This document shows positions 44,369 through 51,512 of a stretch of 64,000 nucleotides of DNA, one piece after another; position 1 is the stretch's first letter, and the number at the start of each line of letters is the position of its first letter. The notes beneath the pieces are model-generated. The model was not told the DNA's origin and did no database searches. It was given only the letters and a program-made list of their open reading frames with translations. Source of the stretch: a virus; the IMG/VR virus record IMGVR_UViG_3300011113_000238, positions 1 through 64,000 of that record. One strand, given 5' to 3'. The translations under genes and the position numbers were made by a program.

Positions 44369-44861
44369 TGTCACCCTCCTTAATAATCAAACCCAACGGT
44401 ACAAAAGAACTTACATCGTTACTGACGAAGTTACTCGGCTTACGCACCTTGTTGTTAATGTCCTTGAATACAACCAACTCGTAATTAGGATTCTGCTCAT
44501 AAATAATACCTACGTCTTTATCAGCGTACATATTCAAAGTATCAATGCAAGTATCAACATCGCTTGTATTAACGAACTTCGTAAGGTTATTGGCAGCCGT
44601 AGCTTTCATTGCACCTAGAGTATCCATCTGAAGTGCATCCAGCATTTGACCAAGACCGGAAGCGGTAACCATAACATCCACGTAACCATCTAGTAGTCCT
44701 GTGTGGTTACTTGCAAGTAGATCACGTTTAGTTTCGTTAAGTTCCTCCTGAATTAGTTCGATTTGCTCAAGCAAGGATTTCTTTGTTGGTACTCCGTCTT
44801 TACCTGCAATGGTATTGAAGAGTTGACAATCCTTGATGAAGTCATTGGTTGTGTAGTTCAT
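44361..44861 (-). CDS. MazG-like nucleotide pyrophosphohydrolase
   Basis: 166 residues. The metal-binding pattern EExxE-x(14)-D-x3-D is visible as EELNETKRDLLASNHTGLLD then GYVDVMV (Glu39, 40, 43; Asp58, 62). This is the all-alpha NTP-PPase fold. The C-terminal 80 residues are an added domain of unknown use. Co-translated with the dATP/dGTP hydrolase-like gene downstream. Confidence 0.75.
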   Translation of the reverse strand: MNYTTNDFIKDCQLFNTIAGKDGVPTKKSLLEQIELIQEELNETKRDLLASNHTGLLDGYVDVMVTASGLGQMLDALQMDTLGAMKATAANNLTKFVNTSDVDTCIDTLNMYADKDVGIIYEQNPNYELVVFKDINNKVRKPSNFVSNDVSSFVPLGLIIKEGDNE

Positions 44862-44886
44862 ATTTACCTTTCTTTAATGTGAGGTG

Positions 44887-45087
44887 TTACTTACCTTTGA
44901 AAACTGCGTAGACTACTCGCGCCAACATAGCAGTAACTACTACTGAAATTAATTGCGGAAGCGTCATGTATTGCTGAATAAAAACCACTACAGACCAAAC
45001 TGCAGCTACAATCACAAGACATGTACAGAGAAACAATGGAAAACTGTCAATTAATACTGCCACTCGAAACGGATTATGTAGTTTCAC
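44887..45087 (-). CDS. Small two-TM protein
   Basis: 66 residues; two hydrophobic segments (RVAVLIDSFPLFLCTCLVIV AAVW and LPQLISVVVTAMLARVVYAV). Basic ends. No family recognised. It is the first gene after a leftward terminator and promoter pair at 45124-45198. Confidence 0.5.
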   Translation of the reverse strand: MKLHNPFRVAVLIDSFPLFLCTCLVIVAAVWSVVVFIQQYMTLPQLISVVVTAMLARVVYAVFKGK

Positions 45088-45123
45088 TTTAACGCCTTTC
45101 TAATCTTAAAACCTCTAAACAAT

Positions 45124-45147
45124 AAAACCCCTGCGGGTTACGCAGGG
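45124..45147 (-). terminator. Leftward terminator between promoter and gene
   Basis: CCCTGCG-TAACC-CGCAGGG on the leftward strand followed by GTTTTATTG. It lies downstream of the 45256 gene and also 25 bases downstream of the 45170 promoter. Confidence 0.85.
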
Positions 45148-45169
45148 ATTCTCTAATTATCTAACCTGA

Positions 45170-45198
45170 ATTATATCAGATTTTTGCAGTAGTCAGAA
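45170..45198 (-). promoter_or_regulatory. Probable extended -10 promoter
   Basis: Leftward TGATATAAT (-10 at 45175-45170, TG extension), poor -35 TTCTGA at 45198-45193. The -10 sits in the palindrome CTGA-ATTATA-TCAG, which may be a repressor site. Followed at once by the 45124-45147 terminator. Confidence 0.6.
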
Positions 45199-45255
45199 GA
45201 CTCTTGCGTTTTTCTTTGCTGTTCAGCACTTGTCGCTTGCGTTAAGCATTGTACC

Positions 45256-46050
45256 TTAAATTTTAAAGTATCCCAACTCTTTTACACGAGTTAGACAATT
45301 AAAATTAAGGAGTGCATTTTCAACTCTTTCAGGAAGTTTACATTGCAACTTTTCGTAAGCATCTTTGATATACATGTCTTTGAATTTAGCATAAATTTCC
45401 CATGCTTCACTCTCAGATGAACAGCGTCCAATATGCTCCGATTGCCCAGTCACTGTACGTGTAACTTTCACAGCATAAAGATTACGTCCATGATCGTACT
45501 GCATTTTAGTTGCCAACTGGATAGCAATGTTTAATTCATAAGGTAGCAGACAGCACGTATTTTCCGAATAGAGATTGCCCTTTTGGTTAAGTAAATCGCT
45601 ATCTAGACAAACGACTTTGCCTTCTAAATTAGAATCTTGCATCTCTTGTTTAAACCATTTTGCAAACATCTGATAGTTATACCAAAGAGGGTCAACACTA
45701 GAACCCGCATCACTATAGCACTTAACAGCTCTAGCGTGATCTTCACTATGATTAACACCGTAGCATCTTGATAACATACCGTGCCATTTAACATACTCTA
45801 GGGTTTTCTTGTTATTGACAGAGATAGGATAACCCTCTCCGTGAAAACCTTTACTACAGATAACTGGTCTATACGGGTTAGGAGGATTTCCATCTCGGAT
45901 ATTCACAGTTCTAGTCTTCACAACACAATCTGGCTCGTCCGTGTAGCTTATGAAAACACTGTCGCAATTATCGTACTTCACGATCTTAAAAGATTCTCCG
46001 TATGCTGTGTGATAAACACGATCAAAATCAGGTTTTAAACGAGCAGGCAT
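45256..46050 (-). CDS. Putative homing-type endonuclease/DNA-binding protein
   Basis: 264 residues. Features: CSKGFHGEGYPISVNNKKTL, EYVKWHGMLSRCYG, WYNYQMFAKWFKQEM, VVCLDSDLLNQKGNLYSENT then CCLLPYELNIAI, and a C-terminal AP2-like LYAVKVTR...SSESEAWEIYAKFKDM. The YxxWxxMLxRCY ... LDxDLLxKGNxxYSxxTCCxxPxxxN pattern is common in free-standing phage genes with AP2 or HNH-related DNA-binding regions; no HNH core is clear. The start overlaps the upstream exonuclease gene by 16 bases. Confidence 0.55.
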   Translation of the reverse strand: MPARLKPDFDRVYHTAYGESFKIVKYDNCDSVFISYTDEPDCVVKTRTVNIRDGNPPNPYRPVICSKGFHGEGYPISVNNKKTLEYVKWHGMLSRCYGVNHSEDHARAVKCYSDAGSSVDPLWYNYQMFAKWFKQEMQDSNLEGKVVCLDSDLLNQKGNLYSENTCCLLPYELNIAIQLATKMQYDHGRNLYAVKVTRTVTGQSEHIGRCSSESEAWEIYAKFKDMYIKDAYEKLQCKLPERVENALLNFNCLTRVKELGYFKI

Positions 46051-47039
46051 TTACGTTTCTCTTTACTCGTTTTGTTGACTTTACCGCGATGTACGCTTCC
46101 ACAACCAAGACACACGTACTCGTCATAAGTTGAAGATGAAGTTACAACGGCACGACCTGTTGCTTCTAGATTGTCAGAGCCACAAGTCCTGCAGCGAGGT
46201 GTATTATCCTCAAAATACATTGCAGCGTTGAAGTCACTACCAGCTTTACCTGTTTGTTTCAGTTTGTTATAGACTTCTTCAAGCACGACCACATCCTGTT
46301 TGCAGTATTCAACCATAGTTGTCATAGCGTTGACATCACCTGATTGTACACCAACCCACAGTGAAATACCAGAGTGATCCATCTTTAGCGGAAGATTAAA
46401 GTAAGCAGCAATACTCCCAAGTTTGTTACTAGGTAACCGCAAATTACGTTTGGCAAGTTCAAGTGTATCCAGCACCTTTACAACAGGTAGGGCTGGGAAA
46501 TCCCAATACGCGCTACGGGCTTGTAAAACCTTGTGGTCATACCCCTTGGAATTATGACAAATTACAGCATCACTTTCACGGTAAAGTTGGCGCAATTTTT
46601 CTACGACTCGTGAATCATTCCCAGCTTCAACTTCCTCTTTGGTGAGGTGGATCGAATCTACAGTCTTTTCACCGAGATTCTTCCAAGATGCACAGAGAAT
46701 AAAACCACCTTTTTTGACGATAGCTTCCTGACTGATGTTGATCTTGTGTCGTCCGAAAAATAGACCAATATCCCCAGCAACTTCCAGATCATAGAAAAGG
46801 ATGCGTGGACCTTGTTTTTTTGGTTTATCGAAGGCTACATCCTTGGGGTTGTACTGCAGCTCTGGTACTTCTGGACTACCCTCAACACAATCATCGAAAT
46901 GCTCACGTAGAGCTGCCGCAGCAATATAGTTGTTCACCGTACTCTTACTTACATCCGCAATATGAGCAATTTTACGAGAGGACAATCCTAGTTCGGATAG
47001 TGCAAGGATTAGTTCAATGGTTTCTGGGTTAGTTTGCAA
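46035..47039 (-). CDS. DnaQ/RNase H-like exonuclease with HTH and zinc ribbon
   Basis: 334 residues. Residues 15-42 form an HTH of resolvase/sigma type (LGLSSRKIAHIADVSKSTVN). The nuclease carries the DEDD set: FYDLEVAG (Asp84, Glu86), HNSKGYDHKVL (Asp168) and YCKQDVVVLEEVY (Asp249). The C-terminus is a zinc ribbon CRTC...CLGC (Cys282, 285, 309, 312). The combination suggests a site-guided or substrate-guided 3'-5' exonuclease for replication or recombination. Confidence 0.75.
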   Translation of the reverse strand: MQTNPETIELILALSELGLSSRKIAHIADVSKSTVNNYIAAAALREHFDDCVEGSPEVPELQYNPKDVAFDKPKKQGPRILFYDLEVAGDIGLFFGRHKINISQEAIVKKGGFILCASWKNLGEKTVDSIHLTKEEVEAGNDSRVVEKLRQLYRESDAVICHNSKGYDHKVLQARSAYWDFPALPVVKVLDTLELAKRNLRLPSNKLGSIAAYFNLPLKMDHSGISLWVGVQSGDVNAMTTMVEYCKQDVVVLEEVYNKLKQTGKAGSDFNAAMYFEDNTPRCRTCGSDNLEATGRAVVTSSSTYDEYVCLGCGSVHRGKVNKTSKEKRKCLLV

Positions 47040-47048
47040 TTTAGCTCC

Positions 47049-47552
47049 TTATTTCTGGGTTGATGCTGCAATAGCATTTCGTATTGTATCATAACCTAAG
47101 CTACGATCTAGGATTTTAGCTGAGAATAGTTTCAAGCGTTCAGTGCCGTTACTACCTGATGCACTACCTAGTTCCTTCAGGACAACACCTTGTTGTTGAG
47201 CGTTCAGTTTCTTGAAGTCCGTCTTTACTCGTTTAAGCCAGCCATCATGTCGGTAGCGAGTATCGGGCTTGCACTCCAAGAAATCAGCAGTGTTGCGGAG
47301 AGCATCTGACAGCGTACCCTCGTACCACCACCCAAGGCACCGTTTCCACGCTCTTTCGATGATACCAATGAATGAATTAGCTTGTCGATGGAGTACTGCG
47401 CGGACTAGATTCGTGTCATCGTGAGCATGATCAAGTACAGCATCCTTGGTTGTAATCTTAACCTTACTAATCGGACAGATATAATCTTGTTCTTTTAGTA
47501 GCTCATCTCGTACTCGCTTTTTATCTGCGGCGTTGTATAAATCAATTGTCAT
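47049..47552 (-). CDS. Recombination endonuclease VII-like
   Basis: 167 residues. DYICPISKVKITTKDAVLDH AH.., then VRAVLHRQANSFIGIIERAW: the zinc- and His-Me-finger motif DH-x-H...VRxVLHxxxN of endonuclease VII-type resolvases, here with one Cys visible in place of two. It resolves branched DNA before packaging. The ATG at 47552 lies inside the end of the small coiled-coil gene upstream (GGCTATGACAATTGA), which implies translational coupling; upstream starts are not supported. Confidence 0.78.
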   Translation of the reverse strand: MTIDLYNAADKKRVRDELLKEQDYICPISKVKITTKDAVLDHAHDDTNLVRAVLHRQANSFIGIIERAWKRCLGWWYEGTLSDALRNTADFLECKPDTRYRHDGWLKRVKTDFKKLNAQQQGVVLKELGSASGSNGTERLKLFSAKILDRSLGYDTIRNAIAASTQK

Positions 47553-47727
47553 AGCCGCTGTAATTGTAGTTGTATCGCACATTCTCAAGCTCACCTCTAG
47601 CGTACAGAAGTTCATCACGAATATGCGCCATATCATTTTCAAGCTGCTCTACACTAGCTTCAGCTTTAATTGCCCTCTGCTGCCAGTATACCAGTTCAGC
47701 TTCGGTGTTACCTGTTGGTTCTTTCAT
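47542..47727 (-). CDS. Small coiled-coil protein
   Basis: 61 residues: TEAELVYWQQRAIKAEASVE followed by QLENDMAHIRDELLYARGEL, one long heptad helix, then a Tyr/Asn-rich tail. RBS AAGGAGGTGCT directly before the ATG is among the best in the window, so the gene is real. Coupled to endonuclease VII. Function unknown. Confidence 0.65.
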   Translation of the reverse strand: MKEPTGNTEAELVYWQQRAIKAEASVEQLENDMAHIRDELLYARGELENVRYNYNYSGYDN

Positions 47728-47736
47728 AGCACCTCC

Positions 47737-48714
47737 TTATAAAGTTACATCGTATTTACTGCAGAACTTCTCAAAGTTCAGATCATCATTAACCTTTGAT
47801 TTCATCCTGCAAGCCTTGAAGTACAAATCCAAAAGGTACTTGTAGTTTGCAGTAATCTCTGCACCGTTCCATGCTGTATATTTAAAATCATCCATTCCGT
47901 ACCAAGTCACGTACTGCTTGATTACAGCTTGCAATGCTTCGCGTTCGTTCTTGCAGTTCTTCAGGAGGTTATATGCACTCTTCTCACCGAAGCGAACTCC
48001 TGCAAGCTCATACGGGCAATACCCATCGCTTCTGTCACCCATTGCGTGTTGCATGCAATACCAGATGAAACCTTCTCCCACTACTTTCTTCTTGTCACCT
48101 TCAATCCGAAGCTCACCAAAGTCAGGTACTGTAAAAGTATCAGTAGTAGTTCCTGTGTAATCCCAGAGCGCTAAACCTGAATAAGCTCGACTATCCTTTT
48201 CATAAGAGCCTAGGATCACGTTATAGCCTTTTTCAAGGTACTCGTAGCCTTTGTACACGATAGCATCATCAGGCTCCTCTCCGTGTGTTCTGATGGCTCC
48301 TAGCTTGTGCATGTAATCCTTAGCAGCTTTTAACAGCAGAGGTTTAATCATATCATCTCGATTGGACTTATACCGAGTAGGTAACGGAAGGTCTGACCGG
48401 AAGTTACCATCACCTGAGATATAAATCAAGGCTTCATCGGGAGAGTGAACTTCGTTCATCCACTTTAGTTTATTCTTGATGATCTTCTGTAGACTTGCTA
48501 CATTTGCATTCTCTTGCAAGTCCTTGAAGGTGTAATCCTCAGCGACATAAGGGAACGCTTTCTTCTCTAGGAACTCCTTGAACTCCGTGCGGTTCTTCAC
48601 GAGTTTCTTGCGGTTACTCCTAACGTGCGTTACCTCCACGCTTCGATCTTCGCAGACTGCAGCAGCGGAGAATGCTATCGTATCTGCATCAACGATTAAT
48701 ATTTTCTTAGGCAT
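47737..48714 (-). CDS. 5'-3' exonuclease (FEN/T7 gp6-like)
   Basis: 325 residues of the PIN-like FEN family: ILIVDADTIAFSAAA start, YISGDGNFRSDL and TRYKSNRDD (helical-arch and metal Asp), THGEEPDDAIVYKGYEYL with the acidic cluster, ILGSYEKDSRAYSG, and HAMGDRSDGYCPYELAGVRF. It removes RNA primers and 5' flaps. RBS AGGAGGAAC. Confidence 0.82.
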   Translation of the reverse strand: MPKKILIVDADTIAFSAAAVCEDRSVEVTHVRSNRKKLVKNRTEFKEFLEKKAFPYVAEDYTFKDLQENANVASLQKIIKNKLKWMNEVHSPDEALIYISGDGNFRSDLPLPTRYKSNRDDMIKPLLLKAAKDYMHKLGAIRTHGEEPDDAIVYKGYEYLEKGYNVILGSYEKDSRAYSGLALWDYTGTTTDTFTVPDFGELRIEGDKKKVVGEGFIWYCMQHAMGDRSDGYCPYELAGVRFGEKSAYNLLKNCKNEREALQAVIKQYVTWYGMDDFKYTAWNGAEITANYKYLLDLYFKACRMKSKVNDDLNFEKFCSKYDVTL

Positions 48715-48730
48715 GTTCCTCCTATAAACA

Positions 48731-48755
48731 AATAAGCCTCAGCTTTCGCTGAGGC
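48731..48755 (-). terminator. Leftward terminator
   Basis: GCCTCAGC-GAAA-GCTGAGGC on the leftward strand, followed by TTATTTGTTTATA. Eight perfect pairs with a GNRA loop, between the small membrane gene and the exonuclease gene. Confidence 0.88.
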
Positions 48756-48761
48756 CTTACG

Positions 48762-48974
48762 TTAGCTCTTAATGCTTACCTCAAACTTCAGGATTAGCAG
48801 CAATACCAGCACTGCACACCATTCTTTAAATCCGTAGGTAACTGCTGATTCAAACAGGATGTTGGTCATTGCAATCACCAGTAAAGGTGTAATTGCTACT
48901 CCGATTACAACAGAGAGTACAGCAAAGATACTTGGAAGTACTTTCATAATTCGATTGAACGTAATTTCCTTCAT
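48762..48974 (-). CDS. Small two-TM protein
   Basis: 70 residues: VLPSIFAVLSVVIGVAITPL then LVIAMTNIL, and WCAVLVLLLILKFEV. The ATG at 48974 follows the upstream stop by two bases (TGATAATG). Two membrane helices and no known domain. Confidence 0.5.
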   Translation of the reverse strand: MKEITFNRIMKVLPSIFAVLSVVIGVAITPLLVIAMTNILFESAVTYGFKEWCAVLVLLLILKFEVSIKS

Positions 48975-48976
48975 TA

Positions 48977-49228
48977 TCAACCTTGTAGTTCTTCGATCAG
49001 GTCCAGCGTATCCTGAGCTTTGCTTTCTACGTTACCCAGCTTGTCACGAGCCTTAGCTTTAGCCAGAGCAGCAACTGCAGAGAACTTCAGATCGGATTCA
49101 TCGGCTTCTTCCTTCAAAGCCTTTGCGTCTTCTTCAAGCAGAGCAATCTCTGTGTAGATAGGTACGAGTTTGTCGAACAGTTCCTTGTTGGTCATAGGAG
49201 CGGAGGGAGTTGTATTTTCAGTAGTCAT
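48977..49228 (-). CDS. Small acidic coiled-coil protein
   Basis: 83 residues; from residue 12 almost entirely helical: LVPIYTEIALLEEDAKALKE then EADESDLKFSAVAALAKAKA. No family recognised. RBS AAAGGAATACAC. Confidence 0.5.
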   Translation of the reverse strand: MTTENTTPSAPMTNKELFDKLVPIYTEIALLEEDAKALKEEADESDLKFSAVAALAKAKARDKLGNVESKAQDTLDLIEELQG

Positions 49229-49276
49229 GTGTATTCCTTTATGTTAGTAGGTTAATTATGCGTGATTGAGTATGGG

Positions 49277-49630
49277 TTAACGCCACTCAATCTTTTGGAC
49301 TGGTGTAGGATTCACGAAGTCAAAACCTTCGTAAGTACTACCGTCAAAACTTTGGTAATAACCATCGAACTTTACATGAACGCTAACATCACCAGCTGTG
49401 AATATGTAGACGCTCCAATATTCGCTACCCATGTCTTCACCACCGTAGTTATCTTCGTGCTTGAAGCTGATACCTGCAATGGACAGTTCATTGCGGAATT
49501 CTGTAATTTCGTCAGAATCCCACTGACTATAGCCGTCGCGCATTTCACTATTGAAGAAGTGGCGCTCAACGTCACGACCGGCAGCATTCAGCAAATCCGA
49601 TACCTTGGATTGCAACTCTTGTTTGTTCAT
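49277..49630 (-). CDS. Hypothetical acidic protein
   Basis: 117 residues: helical start, then beta-rich acidic part (ISFKHEDNYGGEDMGSEYWS, FTAGDVSVHVKFDGYYQSFD). RBS AAAGGAGTAAAT. Leader holds the hairpins GGC-AATATC-GCC and AGCAG-N9-CTGCT after a TGTATAAT -10 at 49703-49698, a looser form of the promoter-hairpin module at 52737, 59628 and 62578. Confidence 0.5.
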   Translation of the reverse strand: MNKQELQSKVSDLLNAAGRDVERHFFNSEMRDGYSQWDSDEITEFRNELSIAGISFKHEDNYGGEDMGSEYWSVYIFTAGDVSVHVKFDGYYQSFDGSTYEGFDFVNPTPVQKIEWR

Positions 49631-49698
49631 ATTTACTCCTTTTTTAAAGCAGCATTAAGCACTGCTCGAATTGGCGATATTGCCGACTAACCATCTGA

Positions 49699-50523
49699 TT
49701 ATACACCAAGTAACTTTTGTTTTACTTGCTGAATCTTACTTTCGTTGTAATTCTGCACTAGCTCAGGATAATGGTCAATACTGTAATTGCGAAAATAACC
49801 ACTGCACAGCGTAGTGCAAATCTTACCCAGTGCTTTTAAGTACGCTAACTTCATTGGGTAATCCCAGTTATTACGAACTAGAAAACGCTCTGTTGCAATT
49901 ACATACGCTTCCTCCTGAATGCACTTTAGCTTGTCATCGTGCGATAGCAACAGCCACTTATCTTTCTCGCACCATGCGTTACCTTCTTGACGCAGAAGCT
50001 GAGTATACAGCGGTTTGTCGTAGTGCGCGTACAGCTCATGCAAATAGTCATGGTCATATACCTTACTCACAGCATCATCAAAGAACGCTTCTTTATTCTG
50101 CATCAGGTTAGGATTAGCTTGCGGGTATAACTTCATGGTCATCTCTGTGCGTTGCTGCAGTAGGCGTTCATCTTCGGGTGTGTACCAGTTGGTGAACTTC
50201 GCAAGGTGATGGTGATACATTGCAATATGACGATCAAATTTCATGTCACGCCACAAGTGACTGCGCTTAATAATGCAAAGACCTCTAGGTTGTACCACAT
50301 AAACCTTTTGCCCACCGATTTCTACGGTAGCATCTTCCTGAGTAAACCGAGAGAACTCTTCGTTATTTAGTAACCACGGATCGTGATATTCAATATTAAC
50401 ATTAGGTACTTCTTGGAATGTGCCGGCGTGGTTTGTGATTACGTCCCAGTCTGTGCTTTCTTTAATTTGCACGGACGGAAACCAGAAGTTTAGCGCTCGT
50501 GATCCGATTAGTAAATTCTTCAA
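49699..50523 (-). CDS. Nucleotidyltransferase-like protein (DUF7275-type)
   Basis: 274 residues, TTG start with AGGAGG five bases upstream. The N-terminus LLIGSRALNFWFP...KESTDWDVI has the GS-x(n)-D-x-D-like signature of minimal nucleotidyltransferases; VVQPRGLCIIKRSHLWRDMK follows as in phage proteins of this type. The C-terminal half is helical. It is the first protein gene after the tRNA-Arg/structured-RNA locus and may act on those RNAs; that is inference from position. Confidence 0.65.
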   Translation of the reverse strand: MKNLLIGSRALNFWFPSVQIKESTDWDVITNHAGTFQEVPNVNIEYHDPWLLNNEEFSRFTQEDATVEIGGQKVYVVQPRGLCIIKRSHLWRDMKFDRHIAMYHHHLAKFTNWYTPEDERLLQQRTEMTMKLYPQANPNLMQNKEAFFDDAVSKVYDHDYLHELYAHYDKPLYTQLLRQEGNAWCEKDKWLLLSHDDKLKCIQEEAYVIATERFLVRNNWDYPMKLAYLKALGKICTTLCSGYFRNYSIDHYPELVQNYNESKIQQVKQKLLGV

Positions 50524-50543
50524 AAGACCTCCTGTTAATTGAA

Positions 50544-50691
50544 GATGGTGAGGTGCCCTTACGTTTGCATTGAGAGCCTATTGCTGCAGTAAACCTGTTA
50601 GCTGCAACCCGCTATTTCAAACACCACGAGTCATATTGTCGAACCTGTTTCACTACAGGTACTCTTGCGCATTTTACGCGCATTCACCATC
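50544..50691 (-). ncRNA. Structured RNA segment at the 3' end of the RNA locus
   Basis: Leftward RNA begins GAUGGUGA (50691-50684) and ends UCACCAUC (50551-50544), an 8-bp closing stem. Inside are ACCUGU-AGUGAA-ACAGGU (50643-50660), UGCGC...GCGCA near 50667-50683, and a GUUGCAG...CUGCAGC pair near 50576-50603. It ends just before the RBS of the nucleotidyltransferase gene. No RNA family recognised. Confidence 0.4.
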
Positions 50692-50794
50692 AAGTCTGCA
50701 CACTATAGATCAAACTGTTAGCGCTAACATAGTCCCTCATTCAAGATGCCTCTCGTTTGGTGCGGGCTTCGCTACAGTATGCAGACTTGATAGT
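50686..50794 (-). ncRNA. Long-stem RNA element c
   Basis: Arms 50794-50776 and 50704-50686 pair over 19 bases in leftward RNA (ACUAUCAAGUCUGCAUACU with AGUGUGCAGACUUGAUGGU), with two G-U pairs and no mismatch. Interior includes the palindrome GUUAGCGCUAAC and an ACUAU/AUAGU pair. 109 nt. Shares its outer 9 pairs with element b but not the inner ones. Confidence 0.55.
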
Positions 50795-50795
50795 T

Positions 50796-50876
50796 GATGG
50801 TGGTCATACCGTCCTGACCGTGGGTACCCTGAAGGGCACCGAGGATTTGAACCTCTATTTACGCCACTGCACCATC
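50796..50876 (-). tRNA. Permuted tRNA-like fold between elements b and c
   Basis: In leftward order: GAUGGU (50876-50871), 15-nt variable-like segment, T-arm-like hairpin GAGG-UUCAAAU-CCUC (50855-50841) with the consensus T-loop, acceptor-like hairpin GGUGCCC-UUCA-GGGUACC (50840-50823), CAC, D-arm-like hairpin GGUC-AGGACGGUAU-GACC (50819-50802), then ACCAUC (50801-50796) that pairs with the first GAUGGU as an anticodon stem would. All tRNA arms are present but the order is rotated: the acceptor ends are joined by a tetraloop and the molecule is open at the anticodon. T-stem has four clean pairs and one extra base precedes the D-stem, so it may be a decayed or mimic structure. Confidence 0.4.
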
Positions 50877-50960
50877 AAGTATGAACCCTCTGCATTCCTA
50901 TTCGTAAACTTGCGCTTTAGGCCGTTCCATCTTTCGGATCGTGAGTTCATACTTGATAGT
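50871..50960 (-). ncRNA. Long-stem RNA element b
   Basis: Arms 50960-50943 and 50888-50871 pair over 18 bases in leftward RNA (ACUAUCAAGUAUGAACUC with GGGUUCAUACUUGAUGGU), two G-U pairs, no mismatch. Interior about 54 nt with short hairpins such as AUC-CGAAA-GAU. 90 nt in all. Preceded by AGCACC-CGUAA-GGUGCU hairpin. Confidence 0.55.
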
Positions 50961-51040
50961 AGCACCTTACGGGTGCTATTCGCCGAGCGTCATATCCAGA
51001 AGAACCCCGCAGCGGAAGGCCGTTTAATACTTGAATTATA

Positions 51041-51156
51041 CCATCATCAAAGCACCGATGGGACTTGAACCCACATACTTTTCGCGCTCTACCTTATCTA
51101 TAGTTGATAGAGAACAACTGGTCGCACCGCTTAACCTCACGATGCTTTGATGATAG
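51041..51156 (-). ncRNA. Long-stem RNA element a, tRNA-like 3' half
   Basis: Arms 51156-51140 and 51057-51041 pair over 17 bases in leftward RNA with two G-U pairs. The 3' part has a tRNA-like T-arm GUGGG-UUCAAGU-CCCAU followed by CGGUGCU, which pairs with AGCAUCG at the 5' side as an acceptor would; GGU...ACC can form a D-stem with GCGG in the loop. But the anticodon arm AGUUG/CAACU has an 8-base loop and a 27-base variable region follows, so a normal tRNA cannot be drawn. Either a decayed tRNA or a tRNA-like RNA. Confidence 0.5.
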
Positions 51157-51163
51157 AAATTAT

Positions 51164-51352
51164 ACCATAAGTAGTTGCACTAGGTTAGCAGAGACACAAC
51201 TCTTTTAAAGAAACTTATTTATCCAACAGTTACCCATTGCTTTTGTTCCTTGGCTTTTGCCTTCAGCGCTCCGATGTTTAACGCCAGTTTCCCAGCCGCT
51301 GCACTTATTAGTACCTACCAGCGGAATTGTACCTAATGCAACTACTTATGGT
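51164..51352 (-). ncRNA. Long-stem RNA element d, starting in the CCA end of tRNA-Arg
   Basis: Leftward RNA ACCAUAAGUAGUUGCAUUAGG (written here in two parts: ACCAUAAGUAG, UUGCAUUAGG; 51352-51332) pairs with 51184-51164 over 21 bases with a single G-U. The first four bases are the discriminator and encoded CCA of tRNA-Arg. Interior of about 147 nt holds CCGCUG...CAGCGG and GGC-AAAA-GCC hairpins. The stem may act in tRNA 3' processing or control. Confidence 0.55.
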
Positions 51353-51424
51353 GCGAGTGGAGAGATTCAAACTCCCGACCGATGGTATAGAAGACCACAG
51401 CTCTGTTCCCTGAGCTACACTCGC
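51349..51424 (-). tRNA. tRNA-Arg (anticodon TCT), CCA encoded
   Basis: Full cloverleaf on the leftward strand: acceptor GCGAGTG/CACTCGC (7 pairs), D-arm GCTC-AGGGAACA-GAGC, anticodon arm GTGGT-CTTCTAT-ACCAT with TCT, variable CGGTC, T-arm GGGAG-TTTGAAT-CTCTC, discriminator A and CCA. It reads AGA, a codon used often in this AT-rich phage and rare in many proteobacterial hosts. A short hairpin GCTGG...CCAGC lies just 5' (51430-51448). Confidence 0.93.
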
Positions 51425-51512
51425 CAATGCTGGTTACGTAATCCAGCGTTGCTATTTAGGTTGCAACCGTAAGACCTTCTAGCTTAGGAGTACTAGAGTT
51501 CTAGATTATACA

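Noticed and set aside
50570-51068. Rightward frames of 75 and 103 codons in the RNA locus
   Set aside because: They cross the hairpin arms and tRNA-like arms, have no ribosome sites and no protein-like composition; the leftward RNA structures explain the sequence better.
51041-51156. A standard second tRNA gene
   Set aside because: T-arm and acceptor are convincing, but the anticodon loop has eight bases and the variable region 27, so no anticodon can be assigned with confidence. Kept as a tRNA-like RNA.
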